Shown in pieces: positions 1-12,128 of a stretch of 64,000 bases of DNA. A program made the translations under genes and the position numbers. Positions within the stretch are counted from its first letter, which is position 1; every line of letters starts with the position of its first letter. The notes below the pieces were generated by a model that worked only from the letters and a program-made list of their open reading frames with translations, searched no databases and was not told the origin of the DNA. The stretch is from positions 16,803 through 80,802 of the forward strand of contig JAKCVP010000434.1 of the NCBI GenBank assembly GCA_023512835.1, in the 5' to 3' direction. The stretch comes from Taxillus chinensis. Lineage: Eukaryota; Streptophyta; Magnoliopsida; Santalales; Loranthaceae.

Positions 1-825
1 GAAGGAGAAGGACCAATGTCCACTGCTTGCAACGCCTTATGTACCTCCGTCGGATCGAGAGCGGCTGCTACGGGGCTGACCTCCTCTTCTCATAGCAAGA
101 AACAAGACGGGGGCTTGCGCGACAGCCATTGGCTCAGATCCATATATTCGCGTTCCACCAGTGACATGGACGTGGGTCGTTTCCAATGGCTAAATCCCAC
201 GAATTCGGATGCAGAGCGCGCGAGTCTGCGAGGTCGATATACAAAATCTATGAGAGTTACTTGATGAAGAGCCGTCTCATTCTCATCTAAATCAGTCACG
301 CTTGCCCATGTAAGACTCGTGGAGGTGGAACCCATGTATCGAGGTTTGGCTGTCGGAATTCAAGTTCTTGGTTTCAACGACGGCGCCCTATTCCACTGAC
401 GTGAGACGTGACATAGAACGAACAAATGCTGAGGCATGACGCAGGTCTGAACCAGTCATGGTAGACGCTACGGTATACTTTGAGCCCTAATGATGGCATA
501 TAGTACCCTCAGGTCAGTGGACAAGACCGGTGTAGTAGCGAGCTCCCATCGCCGTGATCAAGTAGACTTCAAACTCGAGGCAGGAATAAAGCTTCGTACC
601 AGGTTTTCGCATGCTTCGATCGTACTTTAAAGACAGGCGACCGAAGACACTGTGGCCACTGGAGAGCCCCGTCTATATGAAGATTTGCAGGGAGCGATTG
701 AAAGCAAGGAAACACGAACAGAACGAAGGTTAAGAAAAGCTATATATATTATGTGCCCAGATCTTGCGGCAAAGCGTTGCGTGTTCTACACGCAAAACCC
801 ACTTCTTTCACCATGGAAGAGTCCG
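1..825. other. Intergenic, no gene seen
   Basis: Only short overlapping reading frames on both strands, none with a recognisable motif, a convincing start context or intron structure. The stretch just upstream of the tRNA is AT-richer. I see nothing else in it. Confidence 0.6.
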
Positions 826-909
826 GCCTGTATGGCGCAGTGGTAACGCGTCGCACTTGTATACCTATACGCAATGCGAAGATCCCAGGTTCAATTCCTG
901 TTGCAGGCA
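826..909 (+). tRNA. tRNA-Thr (anticodon TGT) with a 12-nt intron
   Basis: The sequence folds as a cloverleaf. The acceptor stem 826-832 pairs with 902-908 (one G-T wobble). The D arm is GCG..CGC. The anticodon stem TCGCA (851-855) pairs with TGCGA (875-879), and the T arm CCAGG/CCTGT encloses loop TTCAATT (890-896). The anticodon loop is 19 nt long. Removing 12 nt (862-873) at the usual fungal position, one base 3' of the anticodon, leaves CTTGTAA with anticodon TGT for threonine codon ACA. One T-stem pair (885/901) is mismatched. An eight-T tract follows at once. Confidence 0.85.
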
Positions 910-911
910 GG

Positions 912-919
912 TTTTTTTT
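912..919 (+). terminator. RNA polymerase III terminator (T8)
   Basis: Eight T residues begin three bases past the discriminator base of the tRNA-Thr gene, as expected for a Pol III stop. Confidence 0.8.
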
Positions 920-1388
920 CCTTGGGCCTGAGCCTGTTCACAGGCTTGCCAGTCTGTAACATCTCTTTTTTTGAACAGTCAATAGGATCTCGAGATCCCG
1001 TGTCTGAGACGGAGAGAGGAATGCACCGTTTAAATCAGGGAAGGTTCTGTCTTGCCGTGCACGATGCAGAGGCGACATGATACTGTGGTACAGCGGTCGA
1101 AGGAGGCGGGCTATATCTCACCCTCTTCTTTTCATTCAAATAGAGGGCCTCGCTTGAGAGCACTCATATTTCAAAACGTTTGCAAAACATAGCAGCCACT
1201 CATCTCTGAATCAAATTAGTCCTCGACTTAGTATCAATGCCGTCTCGGCCTTCGCATTGCATGCTCGCGAAAATCCGAGCCGAGCCTGACTAAGGCAAGC
1301 AGTATCAACTTGACGTCCTCTTCTACACGCAGGCGGCAACACAAGCAAAAGACTTTTCCTATAAGGCCGGTGTAGCCTTGTGGCAGTC
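920..1388. other. Upstream region of APC4
   Basis: Non-coding spacer between the tRNA and the APC4 start codon. It must hold the APC4 promoter and leader. I see no distinctive motif. Confidence 0.5.
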
Positions 1389-3770
1389 ATGGCACAAGCA
1401 TTGGATCAGAAAGTGTTCAATAGCTCAATTGAGCCAGCGCTGATCTCAATATGTCCCACCATGGATCTCGTGGCTGCGGTCACTGCACCCGATCAGCTCG
1501 AAGTCTTTCGATTCGATGGCCATAGAGCTTTTGGAGTTAAGCGTGTAGGCTCAGACAAGATCTCTTCTCTACAGTGGCGGCCTGATGGTGCGTACATCCC
1601 TTTGACTAAGCATTTGGTAAGCATGTTCATTGACAGTGAAGCAGGGTCCTTTATCCTGCTGGCATGGAGTAATGGGACTGTACAGGTTGTCGACCCAAAG
1701 CTTGGAAAAGTCGCGCTAGAGTACGAGACTCAGAACAAGTCAGACCCAAATTCATCTAACGGCCAATCGCATTTTCTGGGCCTGGGCATGAACATGCTTG
1801 ACACGACCAAGTCCAAAGTCCGAGTCAAATCGAAACAGAGTGCGAGGAGATCCACTTCAGTCCCTGAACCTGGCCAAGAGGAGCAATTGCGGGAGCCAAA
1901 TGGTGATGGACCGCCCTCTGATGCCACCAATGGGCAGCCCACGCTTGAAGACTTCACGTCCCGCGTAGTCGACCGTCATCTCTTCGACAAGGAGGTGGAG
2001 GTGGCCGATTTGCCTCGCCGTCTTGCACAGGTGACAATCGAAGACCAGCTTCCGCGTCTGTCTGCTCTTCCTCATGGCGATGATTCAATATTATTCGACT
2101 ATTCGCCAGAGGTATTCGCCTCGCAAGAGCGTCTTGACGAGTTGCTCAAGCCCTATGAAGCTGCAGGCACAGCCGACACTGTCGACACATCCATTGTGCA
2201 GACACCTTCAGGACAATTCAATTTCCACATATACGGTGACTTCTTTGCAGGCGAGGTCAAGCCAAACGATAGCACTGAGAGCACAGTCCTAGCCCACTCC
2301 ACCAACCCCTTCACCACGGTCCATGCCCTCCTCGTCCGCTCACCCTCAGGCCAACAAGGTCTTCGCCTCATCGACATGCAATCCATCTCTTCCTCCCGCC
2401 ATTTTCTCCCCCTCGTCTGCCGCCAAATCGCCTCGCTCAAGACAATCACGCAGTATATCACGCAGACGACCCTCACCATGCGCAACGCCTGGAAAGCATG
2501 CCAGGATCTCCCCACCCGCTGGCTCGAAATCGCAGAAGAAGACATGCAATCCCAGCACTCAGACAGCGTCGTCTCCGCACTCTACGCCCTCGCCGTAACA
2601 GGGGACGCCCTCCCCGCCCTCCGCGAATGGCTCGTCCACACCATCGGCGACAGAAACTACAAGCGCTGGGAACAAGGCACAGCAACAAACTACCAGCTCA
2701 TAATCGACCTCCTGCACCGCCATCTCCTGCCCGCCCTAGACCACGCCACTGTGCGCGCCTCCCGTCTGCGCGCCCTCGCCCGCACACCAAATATCCCAAT
2801 CTTCCCAATCGACGAACGCCACCTCACGCGCGTAATCAACGATCTAGATATTCTCCGCCTCGTAGCGCACCGCCTGCTCCTACACGCCCGCCTCGAAGCC
2901 CGCCAATTCCTCGCCTTCTCCGTCTGGCTGAAACACATGATTAGCATGCAGGCTGCCGAGCCGCGCAGCCAGACCGCAGAGGACGCAGCGGAAAAAGCAG
3001 CGAATACAGATTACGCCCTGCTCCTGCAGTACATTACGCAAGCGCTCACGCGGTCGCGCGTGAATTTCTTCCTCGGGCGCGACACGAAGCAAGTCCTGGG
3101 TGCGCCGCGGCGCCCAGCACAGCAGAGTAAAGTGGGCACGCTGGCGCAGGTGCTCGATCGACAGGCGGAGAAGCTGATCCAGCCTGGTGCGGGGGATTTA
3201 CCTGAGATTGCCAATGTGCTGTATCAGTGCTGTTTTCTCATGGATAGTGTAGGAGAGGTTGTGCGGGTTGTGCCGGGTGGGTTTGCACGGGGCGTCAAGG
3301 TCGGCGATGTCGTCTGGAGGGAGGATGGCGCTGGCAGTGTGCGAGGAGGGGAAGATATTCGCGTGCTCATTGATGATGATGGCGAGCCTCGCGTGTACAC
3401 CTTTGGGTTCGTGGGAAACAGGGTACGCGTGGAAAAGTTCACAATTCGCAGTGGTCAGGCAGAGGCGGAACGGACGAGCATGTTCGATGCCCAAAAAGGA
3501 TGGAAACTTGTGGATCTCAAGGTCCTGGATGACTTTGAGTTCGTCGTACTGATGCAAAAGGGGGACGAGTCAAGACTGGATAGCTACGATTTCAGAGCCG
3601 AAGAGAACAGGAGTAGCAGGACCGTCATCGAGCTCAAGCACGAAGAGCTCGGCTGGGTGCCAAAGACTGTCAAGGTGTCCAAGGAAAAGTTCAAAGTCGG
3701 GATTTGTCTTGTCAGCGAAGACGGTAAGAGGTATGGCCTAGCAAAGTGGACTGCTTGGCCTGGACAGTGA
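1389..3770 (+). CDS. APC4: Anaphase-promoting complex subunit 4 (APC4/Cut20-like)
   Basis: Scaffold subunit of the APC/C ubiquitin ligase that drives anaphase and mitotic exit. The N-terminus (LISICPTMDLVAAV, then a DQLEVFRF strand) matches the APC4 WD40-like propeller start. A long helical domain follows from about residue 180 (LPRRLAQVTIEDQLPRLSAL) and gives way to a less conserved C-terminus. The start is the ATG at 1389; an upstream in-frame GTG is ignored. An intron at 1588-1644 (57 nt) is inferred because removing it restores a WD-repeat reading (PDGSFILLAWSNGTVQVVD). It is a multiple of three and stop-free, so the frame also reads through. Spliced protein is about 774 aa, normal for the family. 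Identification rests on motif recall, not alignment. Confidence 0.85.
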   Translation: MAQALDQKVFNSSIEPALISICPTMDLVAAVTAPDQLEVFRFDGHRAFGVKRVGSDKISSLQWRPDGAYIPLTKHLVSMFIDSEAGSFILLAWSNGTVQVVDPKLGKVALEYETQNKSDPNSSNGQSHFLGLGMNMLDTTKSKVRVKSKQSARRSTSVPEPGQEEQLREPNGDGPPSDATNGQPTLEDFTSRVVDRHLFDKEVEVADLPRRLAQVTIEDQLPRLSALPHGDDSILFDYSPEVFASQERLDELLKPYEAAGTADTVDTSIVQTPSGQFNFHIYGDFFAGEVKPNDSTESTVLAHSTNPFTTVHALLVRSPSGQQGLRLIDMQSISSSRHFLPLVCRQIASLKTITQYITQTTLTMRNAWKACQDLPTRWLEIAEEDMQSQHSDSVVSALYALAVTGDALPALREWLVHTIGDRNYKRWEQGTATNYQLIIDLLHRHLLPALDHATVRASRLRALARTPNIPIFPIDERHLTRVINDLDILRLVAHRLLLHARLEARQFLAFSVWLKHMISMQAAEPRSQTAEDAAEKAANTDYALLLQYITQALTRSRVNFFLGRDTKQVLGAPRRPAQQSKVGTLAQVLDRQAEKLIQPGAGDLPEIANVLYQCCFLMDSVGEVVRVVPGGFARGVKVGDVVWREDGAGSVRGGEDIRVLIDDDGEPRVYTFGFVGNRVRVEKFTIRSGQAEAERTSMFDAQKGWKLVDLKVLDDFEFVVLMQKGDESRLDSYDFRAEENRSSRTVIELKHEELGWVPKTVKVSKEKFKVGICLVSEDGKRYGLAKWTAWPGQ

Positions 3771-3883
3771 CAAGAAGAAGTAGACGTAGAGAGTTGATTG
3801 CTCTCGAATAAATTTTAACAAAGCAAACGAGAGTGGGTATCTAAGTCCATCGGAACGGCTCTCCAAAATCTTTACATCTGTCA

Positions 3884-5569
3884 TCAAACGTCTCTCACTC
3901 GTCCTTCACCTTTGCCGATAAAAGGGTTCACGGGGCTGCCTTCACCGTATAAATCATCCTCGTCGTCATCAAGTTTCTTACCAGGAGGCGGGCCTCTGGG
4001 AGGCTCGAAATGTCCTTGCGCGACCTCTTGTTCCGCTCGTGCCTTTGTCGCTGCAGCTGTCCCGTTGATCAGCCCTGAAGCGGATGAATGAGCAACGCTA
4101 CTCTGTGCAGGCTGTGCTGTAGCGAGTGACGTTCGTGGTGGGAAACCGGTTGCGTTAGGAGTATGACCAGGAATGTTGCTGTCGGGCCCCAGTTCCAGAC
4201 CGTGCAGATCGGATGCATGGGTAGAGGCCTGTGTCGAGTTGATGCCCGAGCGAGGCGCACGTGGCGCGTCAGCGTATGGGTTACGCGTCCTCAACTGCAA
4301 GGGCGCAGATGATGATTGACCTTGTGATAGGTTCTGCTGCGGTTCCGTTGCGCCATTTGTCGACGCAAGGAGCGATATGTCGGGCAGTGACGGCGCTGTG
4401 CTACCATTTGTTTGCAGACTCGCTTCAGGTCCAGCCGCGGGGCTCACCGTAGAGGATCGGTCCACGCTCTTCGAGCGCTGTGATGCAAGCAACGCGCGTT
4501 GATACCGACTAGAAGCTACACCGAGCTGTTCAACCGTTTCAATCAATGTTTGAAATGTATCGGCATCTGGGCCCAAGTTCATGTATCCCTGCAGGTTCCT
4601 TGAAGCAGACAGGCACCTATCTGCAAATTCGCGCAGGAGTTCGTTGCCCTCTATTTCTGCAGACGGGGTGCTCTGAGTGAGTTGAATCAAGAGCTTTGCT
4701 GTAGTCCGCGCCTCTTCGATGCGCGCAGCCAGCTCTACGGGTGGTGGTAGTTGAGCAGGGCGCTGTGCAGGAACGGCGTACGGATTATGGCCGCCCGCAT
4801 ACTGGTTGAGAGCCGCTGATTGAACAGACACCTGCTGCGCATAGCGACCGCTCGGCTGGGCGGCTTTCTCTTTCGCCCACATCTGCATGAGCTTTCCCAG
4901 ACTGGGATCGGAGTCTGCCTTGGCCTCTAAGTTGGTAAGAGTCTCCCGCAGGAGCGTCTGCACACTCGGATCTCGAGAGTTTCGCAGACATTCTTTTACG
5001 TTGGCGACAAACTTGGCATCGAAGTTGCGTGTGAAGCTGTGGCCTGGATTATCGGTAAGGATCCGAATGAGCATGATGGCATTGTATTGGATGTGCGGCT
5101 TCGTCTTGTCTTTGTTTCCACCAGGTACGGAGGAAGATGGGTTTGCCAAATATAAACGGATTTGCTTGGCGCAAGCTGCGGCCGCAGATGGCGACGACTC
5201 GGCGGTTTCGACTATAGTTGGCAGGAAGGACACTTCGTCGCCCTACAGATGGTGAGTCTGGAGTCTTTGGGGTCCAAGTGGTGTCTACATGGATCGCATC
5301 GCACATACCGAATTTGAAGCTGAGCCTGTTTCACAGAAGGAACGCTTTAGAATGATAAGTCAGTCGCCAGGCGTATATCGGAAGAATGGTCGCTGGACAT
5401 ACAACGCATCTTGTAGCAATGGCGTCTGGAGAGCCGTCTGTGTCGGCATCTTGGCCGAGTTCTGCTGCAGAAGACGCTGCAGAGCGGAGTGAGTATGTTG
5501 CAGATTGACGGTAGGACATTAAGACGTACACTTGGTCTTGCCCTTGAGCAGACTACTGAATCGCTTCAT
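3884..5569 (-). CDS. VHS and GAT domain protein (Tom1/Lsb5-like trafficking adaptor)
   Basis: Likely a clathrin/ubiquitin-linked endosomal sorting adaptor. I join four exons: 5530-5569, 5403-5476, 5309-5344 and 3884-5242, with introns of 53, 58 and 66 nt and consistent phases, giving 502 aa. The join yields MKRFSSLLKGK at the start and then FCETGSASNSGDEVSFLPTI, a form common at the start of fungal VHS domains. The VHS-like helical region covers about residues 25-170 (YNAIMLIRILTDNPGHSF). The GAT-like three-helix region is at about 225-320 (ELAARIEEARTTAKLLIQL). The rest is Pro/Ser/Gln-rich and disordered, ending NPFIGKGEGRVRDV. The promoter side faces the KAP95 3' end. Confident in the family and exon joins, less in the exact function. 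Confidence 0.82.
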
Positions 5570-6551
5570 GGTGTGTGGTTGAGGTGCAAGCTGGGAAGAA
5601 GGGTCTCGCTCAGGTCTAAGTCGACGGTCGGGGTCCGCAAAACGGGAAGGTCTTGCCGAGCGTGTTGTTGGGCAGCGTGGGCAGCTACCTCTTCGGAGTT
5701 GCGTTCGCAGGCTCAATGTACAGACAGTGAGAGCGAGGGACCGACAGCGGGCGAGGGCTTGCAAACGTCTTAATCTACCTCGCCTCTCTCCAAGACAAGC
5801 ACGAAGAGTGTAGCCTGTTAGGCCTACGCCACGCATTACGCAGCGTGGATACTGGTCGTCGCCAGCTGCCAAGACCTTGTGATGAACGCGGCCTACACAG
5901 CCATCCAACGTGATTGTTCATCGCAAACGAGATGACGAGTATTACATCAACTGGGGGTTCTATTCTCTGTGCTTTTTCTGCTTCCAAGGGGGCCTCCATT
6001 AGTCTGCATCTCGCTCCGCTGTGGAGCTGACACACACTTCGCCTCACATAACATCTGAAGAGCCGGCCTCACAACTATGCGCTGTAAGAAACCATACATG
6101 ACTGGGTATCTTTGGGTACAATGACTTTATGCTCGTCTCGGTCGTCCATCATGGGTCGATCGAAGGGGTAAGTTGTGGGTTTAATGGGTCGTGGGAATGG
6201 GGGTAGGGGGAGGGGAAAGGGGAAGGGTTGGGGTAGCCATGTTCGCCTTTCTCCGTGCTCATTTGGCGTCTCTGCTGCTCCTCCGACATCATCAACGTCG
6301 GGCCACCACGTTGCACTATCTTCGGATATCCTCTCCTGTGCTGACGCAATACGAAATCCAGGGCTTGAGCATCGCTTCGCTGATTGTAGCCGACGTTCGC
6401 AAGGCATGAGATGCGGCTTATGCCATGGCAATGTTGCTGGATCCGCTCGCATTGTCTACACCGAGAACCATTAGTACCCAGTTTGTATAAAACGCCTCAA
6501 GGCGAGCGTGACTTCTCTGTGACTCAGGCGCACATGCGGTGGCTTGAGCAT
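5570..6551. other. Intergenic between KAP95 3' end and VHS-GAT start
   Basis: Both flanking genes read leftward, so this holds the KAP95 3' UTR and the VHS-GAT promoter. A G-rich run (GGGGGAGGGGAAAGGGGAAGGG, near 6207-6228) is the only compositional oddity. Short frames on both strands show no family motif. Confidence 0.5.
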
Positions 6552-9426
6552 CTACACGGGCCGCTCATGGTAAGCATAAGGGTCGGGGTACATACTACCA
6601 GTCACGTGCTTGACTTGCTCTCGAGCCCATCGAGCTGTTTCGATCGTCCGCGCAGAGAAGTCTTTGTTCGACCGGACTTCCTTGATGAATGCCAGGACCC
6701 AATCACGGGTGAAGACGTTGGCCATGCTGGTCTGACCAAAGGTCTCAGCGAGATCCCTAGGAGTTCACATGTTAGCCAAAACCGTAGATGACTTTGAAAC
6801 TGATGGAAAGCTTACCCTATGACACCCATAGATGATCTGAGGAGGCCCTCGCTGCGGTTTTGATCTTGGAAAACCATCTGTAGTAGCTTGAAAATAGGCT
6901 CCAGGTAGGGAGAAAGAGATTCAGCTGTGAGAAGATTAGATTCTCCCAGGTACACTCGTCCAATGGCAAGCGATATCTTACGTTTTCCTGCGCTCTTCAT
7001 GGCAAGGATGGCACCAGCCCAAGCATCCATGATGCCTTCACGTAATGAGACGACATAGTCGAGCATTTCATAGGAGACGGTCATGTCAATGTTAATGCTG
7101 GCTGCTTGATCCAACACTTGCGCCACAACAGACAGGTACTTTTCAAACTCGGGGCCGATAGCGTTGGCGATATCGCCGAAGCATTGCAGGATTGCGGGCT
7201 TAAATTGGTTGCCAAGGGTAGTGCTGCGCAGATTCTCCAGCAAGTGGTTCATGAAGTCGTCGCAATAGGGTGTGACCTGGCTGCCGAGCGACCTAGAAAT
7301 ATCGCTCACCAGACCAATGGCCATCGCACACAGACTAGGCTCTTCCTTGTTGCCAAGGGCGTTGAAGAGGTAAGGTCGGAAAGCTTCCATATATTTCTGA
7401 AAGTCCTCTTCAAGAGCATTGGCAAGAGCACCGACAGCTGCGAAGACAGATTCGGCCACAGATGACTTGGGACCGATGGTGTTGAGAAGCTGCAGGAGGA
7501 GTTGCATGATTCGATCTGCTTCAGGCGCGATTTCCTTTTCCAGGCGGCTGACGATAGAGTGGACAACTGAGCACAAGCTCGTCTGCATGTCGTCCAGAGC
7601 GAGCTTGTCCTCGACACTGACAACTTGCTGGCGCAAGCCCACAGTGCCTTCCAGACGCTGGAAGATGACACCGGAGAGCTGTGCAATGGTAGGGATGCTA
7701 TTGCTACCCGAGTTATTGATGTAGGAATTCAAAACTTCGTAAGCAGCGGTGCGAACTGCATGATCGGCGTCATTTCGATCCGTCACTTGAACCAGGGCAG
7801 TCACACTGTCGTTGAAGTAAGGTGTCATGGCGTTCTCAGCATCTCCGTATTCGCCCGCGTTCTTCTCGGCCAGATTCATCAAGGCCCAACAACAAGATGC
7901 GGCCATCTTGGGATTGCTACTCAGACCCTCGAAGAGGGACTTGACCAAGGTGGGGAGATGTTGCTGGGGGTCGATAGCAGATGTGCACGCGTCGCTAATG
8001 CGGCCGAGAGTGAAGGCTGTTGAGTCTTTGACAAGGTCATTCGGATCCTGCATCATGCCGATAAGGACTGGTAGACCCTGCTTGACGACGCTGTCGAGCA
8101 TCTCCTCTTGGGGTCCCTCCATGATGGCACCGAACGCTGATACGGCAGCCTCTCGCAGGTTCCACTTCTCTGATCGAATATTGGCCTCAACAAAGGCAAG
8201 GACGGGGTTAACGATGGTGTTTCCGACGGCTTGCGCATACAATTGGAGGCATTGGTAGGCAGCACGAGGAGGATTGTAGTTGTCTTCTTCCATGTCGTCT
8301 TCGTCTTGCTTTGTCAGGACCTCTAGCAGGACGGGTACGACCTCTTGCGTGGCAATGCGAGCAAAGTTGTAGAACTGGCGTTGCTCGGTGCCCTCGACGG
8401 CAGCTTGGGCATTGTCATCCTCAATAGAAAGCTCTTCTTCACAAACAGTACACCAGAACTCAATGGCGAGTTTTGCGACCTCCTCGTTGTCAGATTTCAT
8501 GCCTTGGATAGTCAAGCCGAAGAGGGCACGCTCCATGTAAAAGAACATCTTCTCATAGTACAGCGCCATGATGCGATTCAGGCAGCCATACGCACCCTGA
8601 ACAATGCGAGAGTCCGAGGCCTGAGTAGCCTCACACACGACTTGCATAATGTAGTTTCGTTCGCCTTCATTCTCCATATTTTGTCGAACGAATTCCAACG
8701 AGTCTCCGAGCGCAGTCATTGCAGCATTCCGCACGTTGTCGTTGCTTTCTTCTTTCCGTGCGCCTTGGACAACAGCAGTCAAGATCGTGTTTGAGTAGGA
8801 GGCGAGAGAATTCTGCAGATCGCCATCTTGATTCTCACAGATGTAGCCGATGGTGGCCAAAGCTGCCTGTTTCTGATTATCTTGACCTTCACCAACGTGC
8901 TGTACAAGGGCCGGCAGGAGTTCAGGCCATTGGTTACGAGGCAATTCGATAGCAGCAAGAGAGGCGATGAATTGAGCTGCTTGGCCGGCAGCACCCTGGT
9001 CGGCAGAGGAGAGGGCTTGGAGAGCAAGGGATTTGACCTGAGTCTTGACAGCTGGATCGATTTGGCTAAGCCATCTGCTCTGCAGCTCTCGCAGCCTTAT
9101 GAGCTCGCGGGCGCTGAATGTGTTCTTTAGGGCAAGACCAGCGGCCATGCGCACGTTGCGCTCTGCTGATTCATTCGCGAGTTCTGCGGAAAGGACTTTG
9201 AGATACTCTTGCTATAAAAAAAAGTAGTGTCAGTATAGGGGTAGGCAGCGCACGAGGATTGAGGAGACGCACCAGGTTTGCTTCAGCGGCACTTGTGAGC
9301 TGCTGCTCGGCAGCGGTACGCTTGGAGGCATCTGTGAGACATGTCAGCGCGGAGAGAGCAGGGCAAGGGCAGGTGGGAAGGGATACCTGGGGAGAGTGTG
9401 TCTTGGAGGACCTGATTGACGTCCAT
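6552..9426 (-). CDS. KAP95: Importin subunit beta-1 (karyopherin 95)
   Basis: Nuclear import receptor that binds importin-alpha/cargo, nucleoporins and Ran-GTP. Exons 9387-9426, 9273-9331, 6816-9211 and 6552-6756 join in frame across introns of 55, 61 and 59 nt, giving about 899 aa, close to the usual 860-880. The N-terminus (MDVNQVLQDTLSP, then an AEANLQEYLKVLSAELANES stretch) is the importin-beta N-terminal domain. The body is HEAT repeats, including the acidic loop DDMEEDN region and LREAAVSAFGAIMEGP. The last exon starts DLAETFGQTS and ends ERPV. The start codon shares a 1.2-kb divergent promoter with the thaumatin-like gene. Strongly recognised. Confidence 0.95.
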
Positions 9427-10642
9427 GATGACGCCGAATGACGGGAAGTGGAAGCGGGTCGTAGCAAATAGAGGAGGGCGAAGCAGACTCGGGAGAAAGA
9501 GGAGATGAAGTTGGCGGCAAGAGGAAAGGAGTGTGGAAAGAAGACGGGAGGGAAATGTCAAATGGACGTAGTGCAGGAAAAGAAGCGGTGGTGGTGATGG
9601 GTGGAAGTGCACTTCTCTGCTCTGCAGGTGTTTACAGAACGCCGAAGTTTAGCGCCCCACCCTCTAGAATCTCAGGTCTTGGCGTGGATGCATTCACTGC
9701 TGTGCTGCGCTATCTGAAAATGCCTTCTACCTACAAGTGAAGCTCTGCGAGACTAGTGCGAAGGATGGCCTGGGTTGCCCCTATGTGCAGCGACATCCTG
9801 GCTTCTGTATGTCTGGACGTTCCGCATTGGGCTGTGTGTTTGTGGTCTGTGCCTGGCGAGGGGCAATTATTCTGGACCTCATTTTCCACTTTGCGACTGA
9901 CACCAAGTCGTCGCAGTGCGCCTGGCTGCCTTCTTTCACACCTCACACTGATGCGCCCGGGACGCCCTTTTTGAGCTGCGCTTCGTAACCGTCTCACATC
10001 TTACCACGGCTTCACTCAGACCCAGTTGGCCAGCCAACGTAAAGAGATTGCTAACGGCTCTTAGACTGGCCGGCTCATCATCTAGGGCGTTGTTCGTACC
10101 TGCTCACGCTGCTGTCAACATCGAAGGCGCCGTCTTGGAAGCTTATAGCTATCGCCCACTTCTGTGGTCACGTTGTACTCCTCTCATCTGCACGACCTGC
10201 GCTAAGTGACGTGGAAAAGACGGCGTCATGATTGGGACGATGGGATGAGCTGCCACCCAGAACTACTATGCTGATAGGGACGTGTGAACAATAGGCGGGA
10301 GTCTACTACAGGTAGGTGTCGAGTCTGGACTGCAATGAAAGAAGGGAGAAAAAGAAAAGAAACACATGAAGCATTGCCGGCTGGCTGCTCTTGCCTCCCC
10401 AGAACCTGGGCAGGTTCGTGTCTCGCTACCTCCATATGCTATCCATGCAACATCTACACCTTTCTTGAACATGGACCTGCCGTCAACACCAATATCTATC
10501 ATCCCTATTCTCGTTTTATTGACGTGCAACAATCCAACCTTGGGACCTGACTCATTCAACTCCTAACACGCTCGCATCCTTCTCATCTTTACCTCCTCGG
10601 GAAATTCCTGCAAACGAGTCAATCAAGACGCGACGTCTGTAC
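9427..10642. promoter_or_regulatory. Divergent promoter region, KAP95 / thaumatin-like gene
   Basis: 1.2 kb separating two start codons that face away from each other, so it holds both promoters and leaders. The side next to KAP95 is purine-rich on the plus strand. Frames of 60-110 codons exist on both strands but show no domain. I could not assign binding sites. Confidence 0.5.
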
Positions 10643-12023
10643 ATGCTTCGTCATTCATTTTGGCCAGCGAGAACAGGCGTCCTGCTGTTGGCAGCTGTGT
10701 GCCTAGCATTGCTATTTCCCTATGGCGCCCGAGGCTTCATGGATTTTGCCTCGTATGACGCCTGTTCCTATGGTGGCTATCTCGATCCCCGTCAGCTTGC
10801 GACAAACGTCCCGCTGGTTGTCACCAACGACTGCAGAGAGACTATCTTCCCTGGAATACTCGCACAATCTGGCCAAGGGCCTGGCACTGGAGGCTTCCAG
10901 CTATTGCCGGGTAAGACTCGCTCTATGACTGTCTCTGAAGACTGGCAAGGTCGAGTCTGGGGCAGAACAAACTGCAGTTTCAACAGTGCCGGAACCGCGC
11001 CCTCTAATGGTATTCCAGGTGTCGCCTGTTCCACAGGAGATTGCGGCGGCGTCGTCTCGTGTGAGGGAACAGTGAGCAAGCTGCTTTCTCCGCACTTCGT
11101 TCGTCCAAGCTGACTCTCACAAGGGTGTCACACCAGTCACGCTTGCTGAGTTCACTCTGGATCCGGGTTATGGCCAATCCTTTTATGACATCTCCCTCGT
11201 GGACGGCTACAACTTGCCTCTTGCCATCACTCTCGTTTCACATGGTAATTCATCGCTCAACTCCATACCACCAAACCTGACCAATCCGTCATGCGTTGCG
11301 AGCGCCGGAGAAGCACAGGCACCCGGCTACAATCCTTACACGGCCACTGGCGGCCAATTCCTTGGGACAACTTCGTCCGATCCCTTGCCGTTCGAGGATC
11401 AGGAAAGCATTGCGCAGATTGGGCAGTGGTGCCCGTGGGACTTGCAAGTGCAGATGTCGAAAAGCCCCAGTTCTGGCGTCTACACATATCCTGACCAGAA
11501 AATGCTCGATCGACCTCTTTTTGACCCATGCCGTTCCGCTTGCGATAAAACCGGCGCCCCACAAGATTGTTGCACTGGTAACTACAATTCTCCGGACACA
11601 TGCCAGGGAGGTGACTACTCCAAGGCAGCCAAAGCAGTATGCCCTGACGCATATAGCTACGGTACTTTAATCTGCCAGAGCAATCAGATGCGTCGCTAAC
11701 AGTTGAGTACAGCCTTTGATGACCAGACATCGACCTTCATTGTTCCTTCAGGCGCGGGGTTTGAGGTGGTCTTTTGTCCAGGGGCGCGATCGACCAACAT
11801 CATCGCTACATCGAGGCCTAAACTGACACAGCTGTCCCGACAGGGGCACGTAAAGCGAAGCGTTTACTCAAAGCGTCGCGAAGAGGCGCCAGTGCAAGAT
11901 TACAAGTCTGCCGTCCCGCAATCGAGCGGTAGTCAGAAAGCTACCTCTATTGCAGTTGACAGATGGATACTGCCCCTCTTGGTTACCACGTGGTCCTACG
12001 CTGTAGCGATTGCTCTGAGGTAG
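10643..12023 (+). CDS. Secreted thaumatin-like protein, probably GPI-anchored
   Basis: Cell-wall or secreted protein of the thaumatin/osmotin superfamily; some members bind or cut beta-glucan, which cannot be judged here. Exons 10643-11071, 11124-11661 and 11713-12023 join in frame (introns 52 and 51 nt) to 425 aa. Residues about 8-30 form a hydrophobic signal (GVLLLAAVCLALLFPYGARG). Hallmarks include FQLLPGKTRSMTVSEDWQGR, a WGRTNC strand, the DGYNLPLAI strand and many paired cysteines through CPDAYSYAFDDQTSTF. The last about 20 residues are hydrophobic (ILPLLVTTWSYAVAIALR) after a Ser-rich stretch, as in GPI-anchor signals. It converges on the MoaC module 105 bp away. Confidence 0.88.
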
Positions 12024-12128
12024 GTCGTAGAGGAGGTAACTTGGATGGCTCTAGAGCTCTGATCTCACAACGGTTACTGGTCACACATATCTTATGAGGC
12101 AGAGCATGTTGCGCCATTACGATTTTCT

